Assembly (NCBI RefSeq): GCF_001625215.2
Contig: NC_030387.2
Location: 25,494,517 to 25,558,516, forward strand
From: Daucus carota subsp. sativus
Lineage: Eukaryota > Streptophyta > Magnoliopsida > Apiales > Apiaceae
Length of the DNA stretch: 64,000 nt
Reading direction: 5' to 3'
Each line of letters starts with the position of its first letter. Positions within the stretch are counted from its first letter, which is position 1. A program made the translations under genes and the position numbers. The notes under the pieces were generated by a model. It was not told the origin of the DNA. It did no database searches and saw only the letters and a program-made list of their open reading frames with translations. Below, in pieces: positions 40,451 to 52,135 of this stretch.

Positions 40451-42999
40451 CTATACATCGGCTGCAGCAGGAGGTTCTTGGGTAGAGGCATCTTTCGCTG
40501 GTGCAGATTCAACTTCAGCAGCAGTATCTTTTGCGTTTTTCACATTTTCCCCATCTTTACCATCTTTGGCATCCTTCACGGGAACTGGTGGAGGTGGTGC
40601 CATGTGAGGTGGGGGTGTGTGCTTCAGCTTCAACAGCAAGTGACGCATTCTTGAGAGATCAGTAGGTTTCCCAGGCTTGGGGCCTTGTATAACAGTAACT
40701 GAAGGCTTCTTGTCTTGATCTTTCTTGCCTCTCTTCTTCTCAATATTCGGAACCTCACGAGGAATGATCTCTCCAATTGTTTTCCAGTACTGTTGTCCAG
40801 CCTCGTTGTGAAATTTCTCCTGGTTAGCCAAGTACACCTGCTCCAGAAGAATATGCCATATGAATTTCGTAGAGGAAGATGAAGTTCAATATAAACAAGG
40901 CAAAATCACTACAAAGCACCAATATTTTTACCTTCTCTTTCTCTCTGTTACTGTCTCGCTTAGAGTCAATCTGAAGCTTTCTTTTCTCATAAAAGGCATT
41001 CTTGAAGTCTATGGCTTCTTCAATAATTTTGTTGCGTAATTCCTTCTCCCTTTTCTCGTTTTCCTCAAGCCGGATTGCATTCTCCCTGCAGACCAAAATA
41101 AATAAGATGAAGTTGCACACTAGAAAAAGGTCATAATTATTGTCTCATATTTGCCTATGTAGCACTTTCAGTTTCAAATTTCTACATAATTTATTTTAGC
41201 TTACTGGATCATAAACGTTTCATTAAATCAAACAAAATTTGTTCTGCAAATCTGACTGAGAAATTGCATTCACACCAGACTGAAGACTTCTACAAAATTC
41301 TATATGATACAAATAAGCGATAATAAACCATAGATCAAATTCAAGGTAAAGGTCCTCACTGAGTCACTGTAATAAGGAATATAGAAAACACGATTTATTT
41401 TTATATAAGAGCAGCCCTCTGTAGTGGGATTTCCTAATTAAGCTTTAGACATATATGGCACACATAGTAAGAGCATTTACTTCGAGTCAAAACTAGTAAG
41501 CAGCCAGCTGATGTTTAACTGATTTAGATGCTGTTTTGTTCTTAACTAAACAGTCAAATCATTGGTCTATCGAGCTGGTGATTTTATTGATTCTTTTACT
41601 TTTGAGAATTTTGAGGCTTAATAAAATTGGCGTGTAGAGAAATCTAGAATTAATTCACACACACACACACACATATATATAGCAGGATAAAGATATATAC
41701 ACGCATACATACAGATGTAGATAAATGATAACGTAAGAGAAATAAGAATGAATTATAATAGGGTGACCCACACAGTATGAATTGAAGTGGTATTGTGAGA
41801 GAAGTCGATGTTCGTCTGCCAGGACACACACACACACATAATATATATATCTGTGTGTGTGTATTAAATGTATGTATATCTGTGGCATTGTAATCCTTTA
41901 AATTTGAGATATATAGCTAATAATACGAGGATTATAACCCTTTAAACAAACCTAGTCACAGAGAATGGAGAGGGTTTTGCACAATGATTACTTAATAAAC
42001 TTAAATTCCTGAATAAAATTCGAAAAAGTAAGGGCATTTTAAAATGGCTAATTTGGGTCTTGCAATTCAACATTGTGCCAAAATTGAACGCGCCGACTGC
42101 AGATTAACCCGACAACACCCTGGCCCCAGAATTGGTCAAAATTAGAATCTTTAATAACTAAATAATTAGTTGGCAAATCACAAAACCTAGTATGAAACAG
42201 AGAGGTCATTTTCATTTGTACTCGATATAAGATATGATCAATCATTATAATCATCCATAAGCATCGGTTACGTACATAATCCTGAAGAATATAAGTGATT
42301 AGATACGAATCACAAAAAGCACAATCCAACATCACAGCCGTCAACTAAAAAGCCTACAAGAAACCCCTACTTAATTAACTTCCCAGATCTAATATTATCA
42401 CCTATATACTAGTTAGATCACTAAATCCACCTTAGAAATTAAACATAATTTACGATAACAATTCCATTCCTTCCCTAAAACTTCACCGAACCATTATCAA
42501 TTTATCATACATCTCAAAACCATATTAAAAAAACATTAATTCAGCAGATGCAATCGATTCCACGTGGATCACCAAATCAAATCTAAAAAAAAGATTAATT
42601 TAATCATAACCGAACAAATCAAAAGACATCAATTTTAACAGGTTCAATCAATTCCACAAATTAAGATGAAATGAAAATCGACCTTCGCCACTCGCGAAGC
42701 GCAGCACCTTCCTCGACCATATCACCAGGAGGCGGAAGCACGGGTCCATCGGAGCTAAAAATCCCCTCAGCATCATCACCAACACCATAAGCTCCATTGG
42801 AAACAGGCACAGACGAATCGAATTGAGATGACTCGGAGAAATTAGGGTTTGGATCTGATGTGAACGAGTATGGATCGGGAGAGTGGGAAGCGTGATCTGG
42901 AGTCAAGTCCTCGTCGGGGAATGCGCCGGAGCCGAACTGCGGAGGGGGAGCGGCGGAGACGAAGTCGTCGCCGTCGATGCTGTAGGAGTCGAACGACAT
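40451..42999 (-). CDS. CLC: Clathrin light chain, 285 aa
   Basis: Exons 42999-42683, 41085-40932, 40837-40451 (minus strand), GT-AG, 858 nt. Residues 1-100 are an acidic, Pro/Ser-rich disordered region beginning [14 protein letters not shown]. The conserved heavy-chain-binding coiled coil follows ([19 protein letters not shown]-like register through [16 protein letters not shown] to [11 protein letters not shown]). Next is the plant-typical [14 protein letters not shown] motif with a [14 protein letters not shown] block, and a Pro- then Ala/Glu-rich tail. Light chains decorate the clathrin hub at the plasma membrane and trans-Golgi. The protein matches plant CLC1-CLC3, and I cannot say which is orthologous. 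A TATA-like CTTATAAAA (minus) at 43097-43105 lies ~100 bp upstream of the ATG. Intron 1 (41086-42682) contains CA/TA microsatellites at 41657-41685 and 41824-41865. Confidence 0.93.
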
Positions 43000-43096
43000 C
43001 GTGTTGGTGGCTTTGAGCTGCTCTCTCTCTAGATTCTTGCGGAGTGTTTGTCTCTCTAGATTTATGGGTGTTGTAGAAATGAAGTGGGTTTGACTA

Positions 43097-43105
43097 TTTT
43101 ATAAG
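43097..43105 (-). promoter_or_regulatory. Putative TATA box of clathrin light chain
   Basis: CTTATAAAA on the minus strand, 98 bp upstream of the ATG at 42999. A CT/GA-rich leader lies between (43010-43060). Position and sequence only; no transcript evidence. Confidence 0.45.
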
Positions 43106-43278
43106 TTTGGGATTTGCAAGGCAAATAATTTTACAGTTTTTCAAGTAGCATGCTCATGATAAATATTAAAATATTTATTAAAATAATATTTATAATATTA
43201 TTATAAATATGAATCGTCTGTGCCTAACATGTGTACATAGACGCAAACTACACATATATGAAACTACACATATATGTG

Positions 43279-43455
43279 ATAATATTGGTTTTGAGTAGTC
43301 GGAGATGCTCTTTCAAATTAACGTTCGGACTGCTTTATTATCGGGTCTGAGTTTCAACTCAAATAGGTTGATAATGTTGGTTTTGAGTGATCAGAGATGC
43401 TCTTTTACTAACGTTCGGATTGCTTTATTATCAGGTCGAGTTTTAACTCAAATAG
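43279..43455. repeat. Two-copy tandem duplication, ~92-bp unit
   Basis: Unit 1 at 43279-43370 and unit 2 at 43371-43455 share GGTTTTGAGT, GAGATGCTCTTT, AACGTTCGGA, TGCTTTATTATC and CAACTCAAATAG/TAACTCAAATAG with small changes. It lies between the divergent clathrin promoter and the epoxide hydrolase 3' end. Confidence 0.85.
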
Positions 43456-43974
43456 ATACACCGATTCAAACAAAAATTTAAGCAAATCAACGTTAAATAG
43501 ATAATTCTGTCAAAGAAAAAAGTTAAATAGATAATATTTCTTATCGAACATAACCCAACTTACATAGATAAATACTTTTGTGTCCAACCTAACCGAACTC
43601 AATAAACATAACAGGATGAAATTGGGAAAACTTCGTCTCTGAACTAATCATATACGATGAAATTGAGCATATCACTAATACAGAATCTCGATAATATGGG
43701 GAAGCTCTATTGTTTTCATTAAAAGTAAATCAATGTTTTGTAAAAATTAACTATTAAACCTATAACTTAATTAGTGTACATACATATAAATGCATTGCAA
43801 GTTGATCAAAGTAGGTAACCATGAGTTTCAGCCTAAAAGCAAGTGTTTGCTATTACAGCCAACTCTTAAGTTGAGTTTATTTGCGGCATAAATACATACA
43901 TATTGCATAATGGAAACCAAATTTGGGTAATCGTTTCACACAACAAACTTGAATACCAGGAGCATCAAAAAGGT

Positions 43975-46831
43975 TTACAAGTTATGTTTTCCAAGGAATG
44001 CGAGGATCAGCTGATTTACTTGGTCAGGCAATTGCTCGGGAGCAAAATGGGTTCCTTCAGGCAAAAATGTAATCTCATAATTTGGGGCAAAATGTTTCAC
44101 CTTTCCACTCCTTATGTAATCCTCTGTTCCGGGAAATTTGAGGACATAATCCTTCTCACCCATAATCAACATTGCAGGAACATCGATTCTTGGGTTCGAC
44201 ATGCTGAATTCTTCGGTAAAAGACCTGAAACAGAGCCACAAAACAAGATAGCAATAACAGATTATACACTTCAGTTGTAGCATAACGGATAGTCGGATAC
44301 GCCTCTTGTTGAACTAAGAGGGGCAAATTTCAATCTCAGCTAAAGTATGTAATGGGGCATTGCACCTTGATGTGATGAAATAACAAAATTGTATCTGGAA
44401 ATTTTATTTTATTGTGGGAAATCGATAAAAATTTTATTTAGCAAAAAAAAAAAAATCAATAATATTTTATGGCTACTGATGTGGTCATGTGGGGAGGGCC
44501 TTGGAAGACTTAACATATCAAAATAAAATGTCTATCTGCAAAGACTATTAGCATATGCATGCTTATCCATTCAGTTTCTACCAGGAACAAGTACTATGAA
44601 GCATTATAACGAAGTTTAAAAAGTTGACCTCCAAACCAAACTACATATTATATCCATTGCAGGCCATTGATGTTATAAAACAGTAGAATATATCATTGAA
44701 TACCATTTACCTATACGGAAATTTCAATGCAGTAGTAAACCCGGATTTTTCATATAGAGATCCATAGACAGCAAAATCTTCCTCGGTGAACCAAGGTGGT
44801 AAAGGAGTAGATGGGTCCACCAGATCCATGATCTCTTGGTTCTCCGCAGCTATAGGCAATTCACTTTTAGAGAATAATATATAGACGTTTCGCACTACCG
44901 TCTTAGCATCAAAGCGACCAAAATCAGCTTCAGCTCGTCCAGGAACCTGCATGATGATTAAAGACAAAAAACTGAAAGCCCAAAACTACCAAGTATACAG
45001 AGAAAACACTTTGACAAGTTGTTAAAGGTAAGCATCTCCTGAAATATTTCCACCACAACTTAGATCTAGAAGGATTATGGGATGGACAATTAATGATTGG
45101 CGGCAACCTTATGTAAACATCTTCTTACAAAGAGCTTGGGGGTCGTGATTGGAGGCAAAATAATGAACACACCCAAAAAAAAACAATTGAATAGATATAT
45201 ACCTGCCATCTGTTAATATAGAATCCCTCTGGAAGCTGTTTAAGGAATGTGCGGGGACCTGGGGGTGTGAATACAATACCCACTGATATAACTCCGCTGA
45301 CCCTAGTTGGGTGAAGTAGGGTGAAAAGATAAGCTGGGAACGCTCCAAAGTCTTTTGCAATCAGAATAACCTGCACTTTGTGCAAAACAACATATGTCGA
45401 CATCGTCACATTCCGTTGATATATATAATCACATTGAAACACATTAACATATAAAGGACATTTGGTGGTTCTGAAATTTTTTAAGGCGAAAAATGTCTTA
45501 CAGCACGTTCTTGTATACATGTATACATTTATAAGCAGGAAGTAACTAAATGTTAGACCAGTGCTCGCTGATGCAAAGCATAAACTCAGTTTCAGTCAGT
45601 CAAATTTTCCTTTCCCGTCTTTGACATAATGGATTAACTTGGGTAATATATAAAAACTGATATTCTAAAAGTTGTTACATACAGTAATTTTTAATTGAAA
45701 AGCTGGCTGCGAGCCAGCAAGTTTGAGTAATCTAAAACCTGCATTTCATATAGCACATTCATTTGTGTAATAGTAGCAAAAACTTAACCGACTCTATTCC
45801 AAACACTCCTTAAATTCTAAGGGCACTCACATGCTTCCTTAAGGTACCCTCTTCTCCGCCCTGCTGTTAAGACAACAACACACAAAGAGACCTTGGGATC
45901 GAGCACAGTTAAAAACAAATCTATCTAAAGTCTACACTGCAAAATGTTTCTCTAATATTAGATTTATAGGAAGCACTCAGAGTCCGGACCTTACATATTT
46001 AGGTGTACACAGAATTTCAACATATCACAAGTCCTAACAAGACAAATCATCAGTTCATCGTTTCATATTAATAAGCTAAACTAATTAATATATGAACGGA
46101 TAAGCAAGCCTGTTTATACAAGTATCTAAAATTCTGCAATTGATCGGAATAAAAGGCTCTATTCGGGAATTAGCGGTTAGCCGTTAACTGTTAGCAGATT
46201 GAATTAGATGTTTTGACTAGCTGATTAAAATAGATGTTTTGACTAGCGGATTGGATTAACGGTTTATTGTAAAACTGTTTGATTAGCTTTTTGTGACACA
46301 TATTAAAACCTCTCATCCAAAAAGCTCTTCAAAGTAGCTTTTTGAAAATTAGCTTTTTGAGCCAAAACCTCTATTTCAATCCGCCAACTATCAAACACCA
46401 GCATTAGCGGTTTCTAATTTTACCACAAACCTCTAACTTCCAAACATGGTCAAAATTAAACATCAAAAATCTTAATTTCTAAACAAAACCAACACCTCAA
46501 ATTTTAATATATGAAACCTGAACAACACTCATATAACAAACAGTACCTTAGGAATGGCCAGAGCATCAAGCAAAGCAAGAAGATCACTCAAACAATCAGC
46601 GTACGTGGTAGTCTCGGGTTGGGGTTTCGGGTCGGACAACCCGTAACCTCTAAGGTCAATAGCTATAGCTCTGTAGCCAGCTTCAGCAACGCAAGTCATC
46701 TGGTAACGCCACGTGTACCATATCTCGGGAAACCCATGAAGGAAAAGGATGGTTTTGGATCCGGATCCGAGCTCAGCGATGTGGAGCTTTGACCCGTTAA
46801 CTTGAATGTATTTGTGCTCCACTTTCTCCAT
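43975..46831 (-). CDS. Epoxide hydrolase-like alpha/beta hydrolase, 312 aa
   Basis: Exons on the minus strand: 46831-46547, 45370-45203, 44946-44711, 44224-43975; 939 nt, phases fit, stop at 43975-43977. Start MEKVEHKYIQVNG. The oxyanion motif HGFPE is at 32-36. The nucleophile elbow is AKDFGA with Asp102 (canonical epoxide hydrolases have GHDWGA, so Lys-Asp-Phe is this subfamily's variant). The cap domain has lid Tyr candidates in GFYINRWQ and AVYGSLY. Charge-relay Asp255 is in GEKDY and catalytic His289 in PEGTHF. The complete Asp-His-Asp set predicts activity. Plant members hydrolyse fatty-acid epoxides for cutin and defence. The substrate is unknown here, and a non-epoxide hydrolase role is possible because of the altered elbow. 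The third exon and neighbours are single-copy, but the last exon is duplicated at 47.5 kb. Confidence 0.9.
44275..44345 (+). mobile_element. tRNA-like SINE fragment in epoxide hydrolase intron 3
   Basis: TTGTAGCATAACGGATAGTC followed by CCTCTTGTTGAACTAAGAGG has the look of a tRNA-derived SINE head. The same sequence occurs at 48096 in the duplicated segment, and a relative lies at 60755. Confidence 0.5.
46155..46402. mobile_element. hAT-like MITE in epoxide hydrolase intron 1
   Basis: Left GGCTCTATTCGGGAATTAGCGG with repeated TTAGCGG-type motifs. Right, inverse, gives GGTGTTTGATAGTTGGCGG. An internal direct repeat AGATGTTTTGACTAGC occurs twice (46207, 46231). Borders are approximate and no TSD was seen. 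Confidence 0.5.
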
Positions 46832-47529
46832 CTTTTAGACCCCTACCGACCAGTCTGTGTTAACAGTGTGCAACTTGAAAGTCCAAAAGGGAAACTATAC
46901 ATGTTGAAATAAAGGAAGGTGGTCGCGCCGTCGTGGTCGGCTTGTTTTTACAATTATACCCTTTATTCCGTTTGGCTCCGGCCGGCCGGAGGACAGTATA
47001 TCGACATCATTTATATTCTAAATTCGTAAAATTTGTATTATTTCTTTTGATTATACATATTTTTGATAATGATTGTTTGACTTCAATTCTAAATCTTAAA
47101 AAAAGTCCTTGAATATTAAATAAATGTAGTCTTTTATGAGATTGTTCGTTGTATTTTAAATTTGTCTTTGAACTAATCATCTTATGCATATCTTCAACCG
47201 TTGACATTTATTAACTATGATGATGATATAATTTTTATAGTCTGGAATCTCGATTGATAAAGCTCTAACTTTTTTCATTAAAAGTAAAATCATTTGTAAA
47301 CTATAAAATCTATAATTAGTGTACATTCATTTGAATAAATGAATTGTAAGGTGATCAAAGTTGGTGACCATGAGTTTCAGCCTAAAGGCAAATTTTTTCT
47401 ATTACAACCAACTCGTAAGTTGAATTTATTTGCTGCATACATATTACACAATGGAAACCAAATTTTGGCAATCGTTTCACACAACACACAACAAACTTGA
47501 ATACCAGGAAAATAAAGATGGGTTACAAG

Positions 47530-47782
47530 TTATGTTTTCCAAGGAAGGTGAGTTATGAGTATCAGCTGGTTTACTTGGTGGGGCAATTGCTCGTGAGCAA
47601 AATGGGTTGTTCCTTCAGGCAAAAATGTAATCTCATAGTTTGGGGCAAAATGTTTCACCTTTCCACTCCTTATGTAATTTTCTTGTCCTGGAAATTTGAG
47701 GACATAATCCTTCTCACCCATAATCAACATTGCAGGAACATCAATTCTTGGGTTTGACATGTTAAATTCTTCGTTAAAAGAC
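47530..47782 (-). pseudogene. Duplicate of only the last exon of the epoxide hydrolase gene
   Basis: This minus-strand segment encodes a copy of exon 4 from SFNEEFNMSNPRID through GEKDYVLKFPG to LPEGTTHF, beginning right after an intact acceptor AG and about 85-90 percent like the functional exon. It carries one extra Thr before the catalytic His and a different C-terminal end, caused by small insertions near the stop. No copies of exons 1-3 occur next to it, and it lies upstream of (beyond) the parent gene's start. Flanking DNA on both sides is also duplicated (about 43640-44330 versus 47210-48160). Without its other exons it is a dead fragment unless spliced to something unseen. Confidence 0.85.
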
Positions 47783-47812
47783 CTGAAACAGTACCACAAA
47801 ACAAGATATATA

Positions 47813-48064
47813 CTCCCTCCATTCCCTTGAGTAGTATACATTGGGGGACGGGGACACGGCACGGACTTGAATGCTCCTGTAAAGTGTAGTTGTGTAATTT
47901 ATTTTTAAAATTTTCTTTTTCTGAATTAAAGTTTGGATGTTATATTTTTATTCAGAAAAAGAAAAGCTCAAAAATAAGTTATGAAACTATATTTTATAAG
48001 AGCATTGAAATACGTGTCGAGCAGGTGAAAAGAAACATATACAATTAAATGGGACAAGAGGGAG
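47813..48064. mobile_element. Stowaway-like (Tc1/mariner) MITE, TA target
   Basis: Ends CTCCCTCCATTCCC and inverse CTCCCTCTTGTCCC, flanked by TA at both sides. The paralogous empty site at about 44240 reads AACAAGATAGCAATAACAG, whereas here AACAAGATATA and TAGCAATAACAG are separated by the 252-bp element, which fixes its borders. Confidence 0.9.
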
Positions 48065-48095
48065 TAGCAATAACAGTTTATACGCTGCAGTACTT

Positions 48096-48170
48096 GTAGC
48101 ATAACGGATAGTCGGATACCCCTCTTGTTGAACTAATAAGAGGGGAAGATTTAAATCTCCATTCGAATCC
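48096..48170 (+). mobile_element. tRNA-like SINE fragment (paralogue of 44275)
   Basis: TTGTAGCATAACGGATAGTC, then CCTCTTGTTGAACTAATAAGAGG, then a degenerate box-B-like CATTCGAATCC. It was carried within the segmental duplication. Confidence 0.5.
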
Positions 48171-48593
48171 GAAACCCCATAAAAACTTGTTACAAAATAT
48201 TATTTGTGTGTGTGTTAAATGTTAAGTATATATATTGAAATATTATGAATTATTAGTTATGTATATTAACATTTTGCTTAATTTTATATGCGTGATACAT
48301 AATTTACATTCATTTCACCAATATTACATTTTTCTTAATTATTGTGCATTAAATAATTAAAATATGAATGATAAGTTGAATGATTTAATTAGCATGTTTC
48401 ACGTGTTTATTGTACTAAATGAAACATGTGAAGCCCCCTTTTTATATTCCCAAATTTTGAAAAAATAATCAACATATTTTTTATAGGTATATAATTTTTA
48501 ATTTTGATTTAATTTTATTTCATTAAGTACCTGAATCAAACCTGAAACCGAACCGAAACCCGAAAAAACCGACGGATTGGATTTAGATTTTGG

Positions 48594-48842
48594 GGCCGTT
48601 TGGGACTTTGGGTGAGCTAATAAGTGCTTCCCGCTAACGTAAAAAAGTGATGGAGAAGTTAGAAGCAAGTTAAGACTTACAAGTGATTAAAGTGTTTGGG
48701 AGAAAAGTAGAATTCATGAAACAAAGGCTAGTATTCCAACCTTCTTTTAAGTACTTCTTTGACTTTTTACATATACGGTACGAATAAGTGCTTCTAACTT
48801 ATAAACCAAAAAGTGAGGCTAATAAGCATTTGCCAAACATCA
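48594..48842. mobile_element. hAT-like MITE
   Basis: Left GGGGCCGTTTGGGACTTTGG; right GCATTTGCCAAACATCACTT. Inner inverse blocks include GCTAATAAGTGCTTC versus GAAGCACTTATTAG-type sequence and GAAGTTAGAAGC versus GCTTCTAACTT. Approximately 250 bp. No TSD identified. Confidence 0.55.
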
Positions 48843-48926
48843 CTTATAAGCATGCATGAAGAAGAAACAGTGGTACTAAATAACGACAAAGAGCATCATG
48901 ACTAATACTCAACAATACTCAACAAT

Positions 48927-50668
48927 TTAAACCATGAAAACTTCCTCCTGGGAATCCAGCTGATCATAATCTTTGAGGAACACCTCAAGATGAAGAGCAA
49001 GGGATGATTTATGGGTATTTTCACCGTGATAAGATTTGCAGACAAAGTAGATGATCGTCTGGATTACAAGTCCGAAGAGACTAAACATAGACACCACCAT
49101 AGCCCAAAGACATGCATGCAATATCTTTCCCCACACTGATTCTCCACGCACCACACTGGCCTTAAAACCTTGGTCAATTACAAGATAACATAGGCTTAGT
49201 ACCACCAAAACCGCAGCACTAAGTCCAGTCTTTCCCTTAATCAAATTTCTGCTCTTCTTCATGGCTTGAATTCCATGTACGTCCTCTAAAACGGATACGA
49301 TGTTCGCTAACTGCCACACCAAGCCCATATACAGAGTCCCCAACAAAATAATTCCTCCTAAAATTAAGAGGATGATGATAACCGGAATGCTAGGGGTACT
49401 TGGTACAGTGCCAGAAGTAATTACAACCACAAATACCACTATAAATATTATAAGTGAGACACCCATGATCACTGCAAAAGAAACGATGAAAATCCAAAAG
49501 AAAGTGATCAGAAGTCCTTTCAAGACCTTGGGAACCACTTTCATGACCTTCTTGTAGGTTGTTTCTCTGGCACTGTAAATGCATGCAATGGTGAATACAA
49601 CGGCTGATGTCGAAACGAGGGAAAGTAATATCGAAAGAATGGAAAACGCTATCTTGAATAGCCAATACGAGGTCGTCATCTCGGATGAGAAGATATCTGG
49701 GGTGTTGGCATATGTTTGAGATCCCATCAGGGCCGGCTCAACTGAATATGAGGCCCTAAGCAAGAATTTAATGGAGGCCCTTTTCTCTATATAAAAAAAT
49801 ATTTTTATTTTATTTAATATATAAATTTATGTATTATTTATAATAAATTTTTATTTAATACTTATTTTTATATTTGAAATAATTTACAATTTGGATTCTT
49901 ATAAAATAAATTATACATAAAAATTATTTATGAGAACATAATAATAATACTTACATTTTACACAAAATTTATACGTCATGTTATATATTGTTCTTTTTAT
50001 TTTTAGGCTAATTTGTATATTAATATAACATTTAAACTAATAAAATTTAAAAAAAATACTATAACATAAAGATATAAATTACATAATTTATGATAACGTA
50101 AAACTTATGAAAAGTAAAATAGATTTTAAAAATATGCGTATTATATTTATTAAGTACTTACAAACATCACTGAAAAATTCGAAATCATTTGCTTCTTCTA
50201 ATTCTCATTTTTTAAGTTAATCTTATTTTTATTTATTAATAATTCCTTATTGTATATATATATATATATACTCTTTTTAAAGTATAATAATTCATATTTT
50301 TTTAATATTTTTTTCATAAATACAAATCAAAATTTAATTATTATAACCTAAACATATATATAATTATAAAAATTTGAGGCCCTCCTTTGAGTTGGGGCCC
50401 TAAGCAACCGCTTAGTTGGCTTTACTGTTGAGCCGGCCCTGGATCCCATTTGAGTATCATCAGTGACATCCTTACTAGGGCTGATTTCATTTTCTCCGAA
50501 CACGAATCCGGAGATTTCATTTTGAGACACGTAAATGAAAGAAAGAGGGAGGATAACGGAGAGTGTTATTTGGGTGAAAATCTTTTTGTGTGAGGTTGTG
50601 ATATTGAAGGCTTCTTTGAAGATGCCCAAGAAGCCAAGATATTGGAATTTTTCTTGTTCTGTGTCCAT
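48927..50668 (-). pseudogene. Polytopic membrane protein gene, paralogue A, split by a hAT insertion
   Basis: Minus-strand frame from ATG 50668 (MDTEQEKFQYLGFLGIFKEA) runs to 50442. It is interrupted by the element at 49728-50441 and resumes at 49727 (QTYANTPDIFSSE) to the stop at 48927. Host sequence without the element and one TSD copy is 1020 nt, equal to a 339-residue frame with no other break, so the insertion is the only visible lesion. Read-through enters the element and stops after about 30 foreign residues, before four of the five predicted membrane segments. The closest relative is the intact paralogue at 54893-55909. The family is a plant-specific group of multi-pass proteins (similar to At5g44860/At4g19950) with no settled function. 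Whether a shortened transcript from the inner ATG at 49763 is used is unknown. Confidence 0.9.
49728..50441. mobile_element. Non-autonomous hAT element inside a coding exon, 8-bp TSD GATCCCAT
   Basis: GATCCCAT stands at 49720-49727 and 50442-50449. TIRs are CAGGGCCGGCTCAA at both ends, with further subterminal GAGGCCCTAAGC motifs. The 714-bp interior is very AT-rich and non-coding. Perfect TSD and matching terminal bases indicate a recent insertion. Confidence 0.95.
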
Positions 50669-51617
50669 TGGAATGAGGATATAATTTTGATAAGAAAGCT
50701 GAAGGGAAATGCTAGTATGCTATAGGTTTAAATAAAGATATCCGTCGTGAATAGATTCAAATTGTGCAGACCCAATATTTTCTTATCGCCCATCTTCTCG
50801 ATTTCATCGTCTAAAAATGATTAAGGGGTCACTTGAAGTGTTGAAGTCAAAAACACAACGACAAAGAATAGATCAGGGGTTTAGAATTTTGTTTCTATAT
50901 GGTTTTAGGTTGAGTTATATATGAAGTAAGTTTTTATCTTTCTAAAGTTGTCAAATCACATCGAAATCAAGATATTTTTGTCAGATTAGTTTTATCCCTC
51001 ATGAAATATATATCTTTGTATATTAAAAACTCTTTTAGTCATAAATTCATTCTTAATTTATTGTCTAACTTATATATTTTTCTTAACTTTGTTCATAACT
51101 TAGTAAGTATCATTTTTCTTATGAGCTATCTTTTTTAAAATTCTTGTGGATCATTCTTTCGTTTCGATGTATATGATCCTTTTGATTTAGTATGCATGGA
51201 GGTGCATTTTTATGAATATATTATAATTAAGACGTATGATTATTTGTTCACGATGCTTGAATATATATCATGAACATCAAACTCACCTTATCTGTCATTA
51301 GATTAAAAAAACAAATTATTGAAATTAAATCATTATATAGAAACATATTAGATATAATTGTGTACTAACTAATTCAAATATCATGAACATCAAACTCACC
51401 TTGACAGTTGCAGATGATATAAAATTATACACGATCACTCGATCAACCAATATAATTAAATGAATCACTTCGGAAAAGAAAAAGAAAAGACTCATCATTG
51501 TTCATAGAACAATTTTAATGGAACTCGACAAATAATTCTGTTGTAGAACAATAATCTGCCTTCTTGATATTATAAGATGAAACTAAAAGAATAATTGAAG
51601 GTTTTTCATTTTGATTC

Positions 51618-52135
51618 CACTACAACAATTTTGGGTATTTACGACAGATTTTTAACACTAAACAGATTGTAGATGGCCAAATTATGATGGATTTTTTCCG
51701 TCATTTTTGCTCACGTGAAAAGTTCAAAAATTAATCGCAAGTACATATTTTCATCGTAAGTTTTATATAAGTGGGTCCTATCTGCCAATAGAATAATAAA
51801 GCAACTTACGACGGAATTTCCATCATTTTAAATTCATGGGCCCCAGTTTTATTTATTGAAATTTAAAAATAGGAGGAAATAAAAATTAATTTTTAACAAT
51901 AAATAAAGAATTTATGATAAAAATTCCGTCGTAGAGTAGAACTTACGACGATTTAGTTACGACGGAAAAAAACATATCGTTCTCATTTATTTTTCATTTT
52001 TAAATGGCTATAATTATATAATTATGTGAACTTACGACGGTGTAGTTACGACGGAGTTGGAACCATTTTATTTTCATTTATTTTTTGTTTTTAATCACCT
52101 AAATATGTTAACTTACGACGGTTTAGTTATAATAG
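51618..52135. mobile_element. CACTA element, right-truncated second copy
   Basis: Starts CACTACAACAATTTTGGG after TTC. It contains the same TTACGACGG/CCGTCGTAA motifs and the same internal order (TATAATTATATAATTATGTG, then CTAAATATGTTAACTTACG) as the copy at 22992. Homology stops near 52135 and no right TIR is found. Confidence 0.75.

Noticed and set aside
41657-41880. Frames of repeated Tyr/Ile/Cys/Val in the clathrin light chain intron
   Set aside because: They are translations of CA/TA microsatellites.
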